Shown one piece after another: positions 16,926-23,339 of a stretch of 34,772 nt of DNA. The stretch lies in the NCBI GenBank assembly GCA_919902665.1, contig CAKKRK010000191.1:1-34772 (forward strand), read 5' to 3'. The notes beneath the pieces are model-generated. The model was not told the DNA's origin and did no database searches. It saw only the letters and a program-made list of their open reading frames with translations. This DNA is from Nitrospiraceae bacterium (lineage in GTDB: Bacteria > Nitrospirota > Nitrospiria > Nitrospirales > Nitrospiraceae). A program made the position numbers and the translations under genes. Position 1 is the first letter of the stretch, and the number at the start of each line of letters is the position of its first letter.

Positions 16926-17684
16926 TTATCCTGCTGCGGTCGCGGCCACTTTCTCCATGATTTCGTCCGGAATATCAAAATTCGCGTGAACCTTCTGCAC
17001 GTCATCATGCTCGTCCAAGATCTCCATCAACTTGAGCATTTGTTCGGCTGACTTTTCGTCCAAACGGATCGTATTCTGTGGAATAAAGGTGATTTCTGCC
17101 AGGGCTGCGTCGATCTTGGCATCGACCAGTGCCTTCTTCACCGTTTCAAAATCGTGGGGGGTGGTGAGCACCTCATAACTCTTCTCACCAACCTTTACAT
17201 CTTCCGCCCCGGCGTCGAGGGCCAACGAAAGCAGCGTATCCTCCTCAACCTTCCCCTTCTCAATTGCCACGAGCCCCTTCTTCTGAAACTGCCAGGCGAC
17301 GGCACCCGCTTCCGACATATTGCCATGATTTTTCGTCAGGAGACTGCGAATTTCCGCGACGGTCCGGTTCCGGTTGTCGCTCGTAATCTCGAGAAGTACG
17401 GCGGTCCCTCCGGGGCCATATCCTTCCAACTGAAATTCCTCGTACATCACACCAGGCAATTCCCCCGTCCCTCGCTGAACGGCTTTCTTCATCGTATCGC
17501 CAGGCATGTTGGCTTCCTTCGCCTTGGCGATCGCCAGACGCAGTCGGGGATTAGACTCAGGGTCACCACCGGACCGAGCCGCAATGGTCATCTCCCGGAT
17601 GATTCGCGTGAAGATCTTCCCGCGTTTCGCATCCTGGGCGCCCTTGTGCCGTTTGATCGTGGACCAGTGACTATGTCCACCCAT
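16926..17684 (-). CDS. yebC: YebC/PmpR family protein (TACO1-like)
   Basis: A conserved 252-residue protein. The N-terminal signature GGHSHWSTIKRHKGAQDAKRGK, followed by KIFTRIIREMTIAARSGG and NMPGDTMKKAVQRGTGE, is diagnostic. Homologues act as DNA-binding regulators (PmpR), and the mitochondrial relative TACO1 is a translational activator; recent work on bacterial relatives points to relief of ribosome stalling. Which role applies here is open. GAGGAGG lies close to the ATG. It heads the yebC-ruvA-x-ruvB unit; a TTGACA -35 lies at 17795-17790. Confidence 0.96.
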   Translation of the reverse strand: MGGHSHWSTIKRHKGAQDAKRGKIFTRIIREMTIAARSGGDPESNPRLRLAIAKAKEANMPGDTMKKAVQRGTGELPGVMYEEFQLEGYGPGGTAVLLEITSDNRNRTVAEIRSLLTKNHGNMSEAGAVAWQFQKKGLVAIEKGKVEEDTLLSLALDAGAEDVKVGEKSYEVLTTPHDFETVKKALVDAKIDAALAEITFIPQNTIRLDEKSAEQMLKLMEILDEHDDVQKVHANFDIPDEIMEKVAATAAG

Positions 17685-17766
17685 GTGACCCTCCTCTACG
17701 CCGGCCCGAACTTTGTGAGCTGGTTAGAGATGCGTACGAAGACACTACCACCTCATGAAAGGCTAG

Positions 17767-17795
17767 ACGTAACACAGGCCTCAGAAAGGTGTCAA
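17767..17795 (-). promoter_or_regulatory. Putative yebC promoter
   Basis: Minus strand: consensus TTGACA (17795-17790), a 17-base spacer, then TTACGT within GTGTTACGT. The -10 is a poor sigma-70 match, but the same GTGTTACG occurs at the same 17-base distance from TTGACT upstream of mrp, which raises confidence in both. Confidence 0.4.
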
Positions 17796-17822
17796 TTATG
17801 ACGCAACCACCGAGTGAAGGGG

Positions 17823-18572
17823 CTATTCGAAATACAGAAGCAACTGAATACCTATGAGGATCACGAATACCGCCCAGGCCAGGTCCCATTTTTCCACTGG
17901 AAGACTCGACGCTCCAGACCCCCACGACACCATCGCGCTAGACAAGGCAGCCCCAACGCCAAGACTTCCGAGAAGCGCATGATGAAGTTCAATGGTCTGA
18001 TTCGCTGGATGATTCCCATGCGAGTGCCAGAACAGCAACAGTCCGCCGATCATGGCACCAACCACTAATGGAGCCGCCCAGGCAGGGTGGCGCGCCCAGC
18101 CGATTCGGCGAAGCGTCTCGCTGGCCGCAGCGGTGGCAGCGAAAATTGCGTAGAATTTATGCTGAATGATTTCCGGGTCTTGTCCAGAAAAGGTCTGCTC
18201 CAAGGTCAAGGAGCCGATTGGCCAGGCCTCGTGGTCACTCCAGACCAACAGGTATGCCCCGATGACACTGAGGGCACTCGGCAACACGAGTCGAATCCAG
18301 GAGGGCAGCGGGTACCGTAACGCATGCCCTAACTCAGCAAGCCCAAACAGGAACACGAAGAGACCGGCAAACCGATGGTTGAATTCTGAGTAGGCCACCC
18401 CTTGGGCCGACCCTTCCCACCCTCCTCCGTCATGCTCTCCGTGGGAACCTTGCGTTATGCCCGTGGCGAGGGAGACTTGATGATGTTCTGAAGATACCTG
18501 TGCGGTCAGGTTGGAGAACCAGAGAAACAGCACCAGCAGTAGAACAGATAGCAGGGAAACACACCACTTCAT
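17823..18572 (-). CDS. His-rich polytopic membrane protein
   Basis: A 249-residue protein with about seven hydrophobic segments: a leading signal-anchor (residues 3-22), then helices near 66-86, 94-113, 140-160, 169-190, 200-222 and 229-249. Histidines cluster near predicted membrane borders (SSEHHQ, GSHGEHD, FWHSHGNHP, ELHHA), suggesting a metal- or heme-related role such as copper handling; this is inference only. The ATG at 18572 is chosen because the upstream in-frame ATG at 18641 lies next to a 28-base palindrome that acts as the terminator of the preceding gene. No clear ribosome site precedes 18572. Family not recognised. Confidence 0.75.
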   Translation of the reverse strand: MKWCVSLLSVLLLVLFLWFSNLTAQVSSEHHQVSLATGITQGSHGEHDGGGWEGSAQGVAYSEFNHRFAGLFVFLFGLAELGHALRYPLPSWIRLVLPSALSVIGAYLLVWSDHEAWPIGSLTLEQTFSGQDPEIIQHKFYAIFAATAAASETLRRIGWARHPAWAAPLVVGAMIGGLLLFWHSHGNHPANQTIELHHALLGSLGVGAALSSAMVSWGSGASSLPVEKWDLAWAVFVILIGIQLLLYFE

Positions 18573-18602
18573 CGTAACAGCCGTAACATGAATGCGCGTC
18601 GA

Positions 18603-18638
18603 GAATGGAAAGGCCCATCCAGTCGACTGGATGGGCCT
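18603..18638 (-). terminator. Perfect 28-base palindrome, terminator of the mrp/PCP_red operon
   Basis: Bases 18611-18638 form a perfect inverted repeat, each half being AGGCCCATCCAGTC or its complement. On the minus strand it is followed by TTTCC, giving a Rho-independent-type terminator 28 bases past the stop of the PCP_red gene at 18666. The U tract is short, so a second role such as a protein-binding palindrome remains possible. Confidence 0.65.
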
Positions 18639-18665
18639 CACGACACCAGACTCATGTGGCTCTCA

Positions 18666-19409
18666 CTACATAAACTTCATGAACTTCTCTTTGGTCTCGT
18701 CCATCACTTGCGCGGTAATAGATGATAATCCACGTTCCTTGGCCACACGCTCCACTTCTTTGCGCGCCATAGGACGGATGAAGTCTGGAATATTTTCCAG
18801 CCGCTGTTCCGCCTCGCGTGACCACGTCATCCCGTCAGGCGAATCATTCTTTGAATCGTCCATCACTTGCAGCGTGATAGTCTTGAATCCCTGTTTGCGC
18901 GCATAGGTCTCAACACTGCCCTGAACCATCGGCTTCACGAAGGCCGGAAGCCGGTCGAGTTTCTCTTTGGCATCTGCAGTCCACGTGAACTCAGATGCAC
19001 CGTTCGCAGGCTTGCCGGAGTTCGTCAGGCCCATTTCCGCAACCATGGCGGAGAATGGACAGCCACTCGCTTTTTCAGGCGCCTTGGCAGGCGACGCAGC
19101 AGCGGCAGAAACAGCCGGCTGACCTCCTTGAATTTTCTCATTCAAATAGGCCGCCATCTGACCAGGGGCTGGGGTGGCTTCGGTCTTCAACGTACCCTTC
19201 GTCATCTCAAATGGCTCGGCCTCAACAGTGCGCCCCCCCAGCTTTACTCCGAGGGAACTGACCATCTGGGTTTCACCAGGATTTGTCACCATGGAGAACT
19301 TGGCATTGCAAGACGGACAGCCGAAAAACACTCCCAGCGTGCCCTCCCCTGGTTTTTCAACCTTTTCGAAGTTCATGTAAGTTTCACAGTTGAGGCATAC
19401 GAATTTCAT
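18666..19409 (-). CDS. Zinc-ribbon protein with two C-terminal PCP_red domains
   Basis: A 247-residue cytosolic protein. The N-terminal zinc ribbon uses C5, C8, C31 and C34 (CLNC...CPSC). A central Ala/Pro-rich linker (about 75-140) follows, with a lone Cys at 117. Two domains of the PCP_red type known from the C-terminus of ChlB/BchB end the protein: about 141-186 (FTWTADAKEKLDRLPAFVKP...) and 194-240 (MTWSREAEQRLENIPDFIRP...). Both keep the W, the Leu-x-x-hPxFh core and the Gly-x-x-x-Ile-Thr end. GAGGAG lies before the ATG. It is 24 bases after mrp and ends at a strong hairpin, so mrp and this gene form a two-gene operon. Function unknown; partnership with the Fe-S carrier Mrp is an inference from context. 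Confidence 0.88.
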   Translation of the reverse strand: MKFVCLNCETYMNFEKVEKPGEGTLGVFFGCPSCNAKFSMVTNPGETQMVSSLGVKLGGRTVEAEPFEMTKGTLKTEATPAPGQMAAYLNEKIQGGQPAVSAAAASPAKAPEKASGCPFSAMVAEMGLTNSGKPANGASEFTWTADAKEKLDRLPAFVKPMVQGSVETYARKQGFKTITLQVMDDSKNDSPDGMTWSREAEQRLENIPDFIRPMARKEVERVAKERGLSSITAQVMDETKEKFMKFM

Positions 19410-19433
19410 GAGTCTCCTCTTCAGTGCATCGTG

Positions 19434-20354
19434 TTACAGTTGTTCGGCCAACACCTTCTTGTAATCGATGAGCGTCCTGATACGCCCAGCTATTTCCTGG
19501 TACCGTTGAATGGTCGGATAGGTTTCGTCGAGCAACGGCTCCCCCTTGTCGAAAGTACGGGCGAGGGTCCGGTCGAAGGGAATACGTCCGAGCAGCGGCA
19601 AATCCAGCATCTCACACATCGCCTCGGTATTGCCTTCGAACAACTCGTTCACTTCCCCACAAGAAGGGCAGCGATACTCACTCATATTTTCGACAATGCC
19701 CATGACCTTGATACCTATGTCGCGAGCATAGGTCACCGACTTCTGCACCACATCCGATGCCACTTCTGATGGTGTCGTCACGACAATCGCTCCTGCCAGA
19801 TCAGGAATAAACCCGGCAATGACCGGCGGTTTGTCCGCTGCGGCCCCCGGAGGGAGATCGACCAGTAGATAATCGAGCTCACCCCAGACGACATCGGCCA
19901 GAAACTCTCGAATGACATTCATTTCCATCAACCCTAACCAGACCGGGCTGACATCCATCGGCCCTTTCCAGCGAACCGGCGATGCATCATCCAAGAAGAA
20001 GTCCATCGATGCGACTTTCACCCCGAGCGGCCCGACCGGGGGAATCGCCCCCTCAGGCATCATCGTCAATGATCGACCGTGCAATCCCAACATGCGAGGC
20101 ACACAAGGCCCGTTCAGATCCACGTCCAACAGTCCGACCTTTGCGCCTTGCCGCGCAAAGGCCAACGCCAAGTTGACCGTGGTCATGCTCTTGCCCACGC
20201 CGCCTTTTCCGCTCATGACCACCAGCTTGTGCGTGATGCCGGCCATGCGAGCATGGACCAGTTTGGTATTTTCTGAAATCTGTGCGCGCACTTTGGCGTC
20301 GTCTGAATACTTCAAATTGCGAAGAATGGCCTTCAGATCTTTTTCGACCGCCAT
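19434..20354 (-). CDS. mrp: Mrp/ApbC-family Fe-S cluster carrier ATPase
   Basis: A 306-residue P-loop ATPase of the Mrp/NBP35 family, which binds and transfers [4Fe-4S] clusters. The deviant Walker A motif GKGGVGKS (about 50-57) carries the signature lysine, followed by LLDVDLNGPCVPRMLG, the switch DLPPGAAADK, and the C-terminal YRCPSCGE whose CxxC bridges the cluster in dimers. The N-terminal MIP18-like domain common in longer Mrp proteins is missing; only a short lead-in of about 40 residues is present. AAGGGA lies before the ATG. It is the first gene of an operon with the zinc-ribbon/PCP_red gene. Confidence 0.93.
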   Translation of the reverse strand: MAVEKDLKAILRNLKYSDDAKVRAQISENTKLVHARMAGITHKLVVMSGKGGVGKSMTTVNLALAFARQGAKVGLLDVDLNGPCVPRMLGLHGRSLTMMPEGAIPPVGPLGVKVASMDFFLDDASPVRWKGPMDVSPVWLGLMEMNVIREFLADVVWGELDYLLVDLPPGAAADKPPVIAGFIPDLAGAIVVTTPSEVASDVVQKSVTYARDIGIKVMGIVENMSEYRCPSCGEVNELFEGNTEAMCEMLDLPLLGRIPFDRTLARTFDKGEPLLDETYPTIQRYQEIAGRIRTLIDYKKVLAEQL

Positions 20355-20396
20355 AACGGAAATCCCTTGCTAACTGTGCGAATTGACAGAGGTTGA

Positions 20397-20425
20397 CCGT
20401 AACACATGGATTTCTGGTGAGTCAA
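20397..20425 (-). promoter_or_regulatory. Putative mrp promoter
   Basis: Minus strand: TTGACT near 20425-20420, a 17-base spacer, then TTACGG in GTGTTACGG, some 45 bases upstream of the mrp ATG. The arrangement is the same as at yebC. An inverted repeat GTGAGT-caa-ACTCAC (20417-20431) overlaps the -35 and could be an operator. Confidence 0.35.
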
Positions 20426-20505
20426 ACTCACACATCCAGTCCACCAGATGGCACAGATTCCGATGGCTAACGTCACCGCTCAGCTGACGCCGGAGGAGTG
20501 AAGCA

Positions 20506-20658
20506 ATGGAAGAGACCAAAAACGCTCGTACTCTGGGCGGTCGGCTGGGATGGCTTGTCATGCAGGCGACGCTGGATTCCAATATGGGAGGGGTGAATCC
20601 CCCTGGGTACGGAGGCCCAGCCTCCTCCAATGGCTTTCGCAATGAAGAGCCATCTTAG
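20506..20658 (+). CDS. Candidate small peptide gene (50 residues, Gly/Pro/Asn-rich C-terminal half)
   Basis: An ATG at 20506 preceded by GGAGGAG nine bases upstream opens a 50-codon frame. The N-terminal half is basic and hydrophobic (MEETKNARTLGGRLGWLVMQ); the second half is rich in Gly, Pro, Asn and Ser (NMGGVNPPGYGGPASSNGF) and ends acidic. It is divergent from mrp and its last four bases overlap the 3' end of the convergent HhH-repeat gene. The leader-plus-Gly-rich layout is reminiscent of secreted or ribosomally made peptides, but no modifying enzyme or exporter is adjacent and it has no Cys. It may be a chance frame; the ribosome site is the main support. Confidence 0.35.
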   Translation: MEETKNARTLGGRLGWLVMQATLDSNMGGVNPPGYGGPASSNGFRNEEPS

Positions 20659-22640
20659 TGTTTATCTGGCGTCGTACCCGTGGGCCCATCGTCGCCGAGC
20701 CGCTTCTTATACTTTTTGTAGTACTCGACCTGCGCATTCTGCACCCAATTCTCTCGTTGGATGCGCCCCCCAAAGTTGGGTAATAAGAACTCGAATTTGT
20801 CGATGTCCGCCTGACTCCAGGTTGCCACCTGACGGAACCAGAAGACGCCCCGCTTGTGGAGAAACCGTTCTAACGCCGGCCCGACCCCACGGATGTGTTT
20901 CAGGTCATCAAGCGACTCCCCGGCCGCTTGACTCTCATCTAACGGCGCAGCGTCACCGGCATGGGTGAGGTCCACCGCCTGCTCACGAACGGTTTCAATC
21001 GGTATCTCTCCATTCGTTTCAGCAGCGGTCTCGCTCCGCTGCACGGTACCGTTCTCTCCAACCTGGGAATACGTGGCTTGGAGCTGATCGATCTGCGCAC
21101 GAAGATCAGGACTCTCACTCGGGGGCTCGCCGTCACCGAGCCACTGCTTATGCTTCTTGTAGTGCTCAACCCTAGCACTCTGCACCCAGCGTTCTCGTTG
21201 AATACGCCCTGAAAAGTTGGGTAAGAGGAACTCGAATTTGTCGATGTCCGCCTGACTCCAGGTTGCCACCTGACGGAACCAGAAGACGCCCCGCTTGTGG
21301 AGAAACCGTTCTAACGCCGGCCCGACCCCGCGGATGTGTTTCAGATTATCGGGCGACTCCCCGGCCGCTTGGCCCTCATCTAACGGTGCAGCGTCATCAG
21401 CATGGGTGAGATTCACCGCCTGCTCACGAACGGTTTCAATCGGTATCTCTCCATTCGTTTCAGCGACGGTCTCACTCCGCTGCTCGGCACTGTTCGCCCC
21501 AACCTGGGAATACGCGGCTTGGAGCTGATCGATCTGCGCACGAAGATCAGGACTCTCACTCGGGGGCTCGCCGTCACCGAGCCACTGCTTATGCTTCTTG
21601 TAGTGCTCAACCCTAGCACTCTGCACCCAGCGTTCTCGTTGAATACGCCCTGAAAAGTTGGGTAAGAGGAACTCGAATTTGTCGATGTCCGCCTGACTCC
21701 AGGTTGCCACCTGACGGAACCAGAAGACGCCCCGCTTGTGGAGAAACCGTTCTAACGCCGGCCCGACCCCGCGGATGTGTTTCAGATTATCGGGCGACTC
21801 CCCGGCCGCTTGGCCCTCATCCGACGGCGCACTGGTACTAGCATGGTCCAGATCCTCAGCTGGTTCGCTGATTGTTTCAACTGGCAGATCCGCATTCTGC
21901 ACGACAATCTGCTCAATGGGAGTCTCAATCCGCTTCTCGACAACCTTCTCATTGGCCTGCAACGAGGTGGCTAGGAGTTCAGCAATCCGTGCCCGAAGTT
22001 CGGCGATCACGGCCACTTCGCTTTCTACGGCCTTGATCCGGGCTAGCTTCTCTGGATTGTCGAGCGGCACCTCCCCATTCTGCTCCGTGGGATTCACAAT
22101 CCGCTTCTCAACGACCCCTTCACAGGCCTCCAACACCGCGGCCCGGAGCTCAGTCATCTGCGCACGAAGATCGGCGATCACAGCGACCTCTGCTTCTAAC
22201 GCCTTGATCCGGGCCAGCTGCTCCGGATTGTCGACCGGCACCAACACCCGCCCTTCTCGACGCCTCTCCCCGGCCTGTGAAGAAAAGGGTTTGAGCTGAG
22301 CGATCTGTGTAAACAGCCCAGCGATCATGGCAACCTCGCCTTCCAACGCCTTGATCCGAGCCAGCTGCTGCGGATTGTCGACTGGCCGATCGACGACCTT
22401 CTCCACCGGTACTTCAACACGTTTCAGCACCACACGTTCCACCGGCACCTCGACCCGCTTCTCAACCGTTCGAACCTCTGGCGGTTGACTCGCGAGCATG
22501 GCGACCTTACTCATGAGGCGTTCCACCTCACGACGCTTGTCATCGATCACTAGTCCCAGCACCATCCCCTTGGTCCCCCACCCCAGGAAACTAGCTCCCA
22601 CCATCGTCCAAAGCCAGCATGTCCAGTGCGCAAACATCAC
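20655..22640 (-). CDS. Membrane-anchored coiled-coil protein with three HhH repeats
   Basis: A 661-residue protein. An N-terminal membrane anchor (about 5-31) leads into a segment of VEVPVE(R/K)VV repeats and three coiled-coil repeats beginning DNPxxLARIKA at 88, 137 and 194. Three near-identical modules then follow at about 285-354, 432-501 and 579-648, with the pattern LKHIRGVGPALERFLHKRGV...FRQVATWSQADID...GRIQRE.WV. This resembles the helix-hairpin-helix segment fused to some NuoE and L21 proteins (ISGVGPKLE...LGVYHFDQIAAWT). The repeat period is 147 residues. The start is GTG at 22640 or ATG at 22637, overlapping the OmpA-domain stop. Probably an envelope protein whose HhH units bind DNA or protein; the role is unknown. 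The third repeat has diverged most. Confidence 0.85.
   Translation of the reverse strand: MMFAHWTCWLWTMVGASFLGWGTKGMVLGLVIDDKRREVERLMSKVAMLASQPPEVRTVEKRVEVPVERVVLKRVEVPVEKVVDRPVDNPQQLARIKALEGEVAMIAGLFTQIAQLKPFSSQAGERRREGRVLVPVDNPEQLARIKALEAEVAVIADLRAQMTELRAAVLEACEGVVEKRIVNPTEQNGEVPLDNPEKLARIKAVESEVAVIAELRARIAELLATSLQANEKVVEKRIETPIEQIVVQNADLPVETISEPAEDLDHASTSAPSDEGQAAGESPDNLKHIRGVGPALERFLHKRGVFWFRQVATWSQADIDKFEFLLPNFSGRIQRERWVQSARVEHYKKHKQWLGDGEPPSESPDLRAQIDQLQAAYSQVGANSAEQRSETVAETNGEIPIETVREQAVNLTHADDAAPLDEGQAAGESPDNLKHIRGVGPALERFLHKRGVFWFRQVATWSQADIDKFEFLLPNFSGRIQRERWVQSARVEHYKKHKQWLGDGEPPSESPDLRAQIDQLQATYSQVGENGTVQRSETAAETNGEIPIETVREQAVDLTHAGDAAPLDESQAAGESLDDLKHIRGVGPALERFLHKRGVFWFRQVATWSQADIDKFEFLLPNFGGRIQRENWVQNAQVEYYKKYKKRLGDDGPTGTTPDKH
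20697..21827 (-). repeat. Tandem 441-bp intragenic repeat, about 2.6 copies
   Basis: Nearly identical DNA recurs with a period of 441 bases: units at 21827-21387 and 21386-20946, and a partial unit at 20945-20697. Long stretches, for example around 20797, 21238 and 21679, match almost base for base. The period keeps the reading frame and adds one HhH module each time, so the copy number may change by recombination or slippage. Confidence 0.9.
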
Positions 22641-23215
22641 GGCTGCTCTCCCTTGGGTCCGATGGAGAATTCGATCTGCCGGTTTTGTTGGCGCCCCTCC
22701 TCGGTAGAATTCTCGGTGATCAGTCGCGACGCTCCATACCCTTTGGGAGTCAGGCGATCAGCAACGATCTCTTTTGAGACCAGATAGTCGACGACGGCCT
22801 TGGCCCGCTGTTCCGAGAGAACCCGATTCGTGGGCTCCGGTCCGACGTTGTCTGTATGGCCGCCAACTTCAAAGGCAGCCGTGGGATCTTCTTGTAAAAT
22901 CGTGGCCACGCCATTCAGGACAGCTTTCCCCTCCGGCAGTAGCGTAGCGCTATTGATTCGGAACATCATCGTTGTCCCCATCAGCAGCTCATCAATCTTC
23001 TTTTTGAGCACAGCTGATGCTGGTACTAATGGCACTGGTGGCGGTGCTAGTACTGGCCGTGACTCGATGATTTTCGGAGTCGGCAGAGGAGTTTCTACTG
23101 GCTTTTCAAATGCGACCGGTGGAGGCGACGTGACTGATCCTTCACCACAGAAGAGGAACACGGTGCCAAGAATGAATAACCCGAGGAGTGCGAAGAACGG
23201 GTCCTTGCCCTGCAT
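22637..23215 (-). CDS. OmpA-family peptidoglycan-binding protein
   Basis: A 192-residue envelope protein. The ATG at 23215 has GAGG six bases upstream; an in-frame start at 23242 is less likely. One N-terminal membrane anchor (about 8-24) is followed by a Pro-rich linker of about 50 residues and a C-terminal OmpA domain: FRINSATLLPEG, GGHTDNVG, LSEQRAKAVVDYLVSKEI, LTPKGYGASRL and GRQQNRQIEF, which includes the Asp and Arg that hold diaminopimelate in known OmpA domains. The residue before the only nearby Cys is Phe, so it is not a typical lipoprotein. It overlaps the HhH-repeat gene, implying co-translation and a shared envelope task. Confidence 0.92.
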   Translation of the reverse strand: MQGKDPFFALLGLFILGTVFLFCGEGSVTSPPPVAFEKPVETPLPTPKIIESRPVLAPPPVPLVPASAVLKKKIDELLMGTTMMFRINSATLLPEGKAVLNGVATILQEDPTAAFEVGGHTDNVGPEPTNRVLSEQRAKAVVDYLVSKEIVADRLTPKGYGASRLITENSTEEGRQQNRQIEFSIGPKGEQP

Positions 23216-23258
23216 AACAGTCCTCTTCGCTAAGGAGAGCAACCTAGCACGCCGGAGC

Positions 23259-23288
23259 AGAATATGGCTGAATGGGGAAAGCCGTCAA
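23259..23288 (-). promoter_or_regulatory. Putative promoter of the OmpA/HhH operon
   Basis: Minus strand: TTGACG (23288-23283), an 18-base spacer and TATTCT (23264-23259), about 45 bases upstream of the ATG at 23215. It lies in the 125-base gap after the cysN-C gene, so the two-gene envelope unit is probably transcribed on its own. Confidence 0.5.
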
Positions 23289-23339
23289 GGGGTTGGTCTT
23301 GCGCCATCGTCTTCTGAGGGGTTCGAACTGATGGGCTTG

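Noticed and set aside
20461..20654. Hairpin-rich stretch (GGGG-tgaat-CCCC, GGAGG-cccag-CCTCC) considered as a riboswitch
   Set aside because: No match to riboswitch cores I know, and it would lie 3' of the minus-strand HhH gene; a small coding frame explains it at least as well.
20655..21980. Repeats considered as a CRISPR array or mobile element
   Set aside because: Period of 441 bases, in-frame coding repeats with no spacers, no transposase and no terminal inverted repeats.
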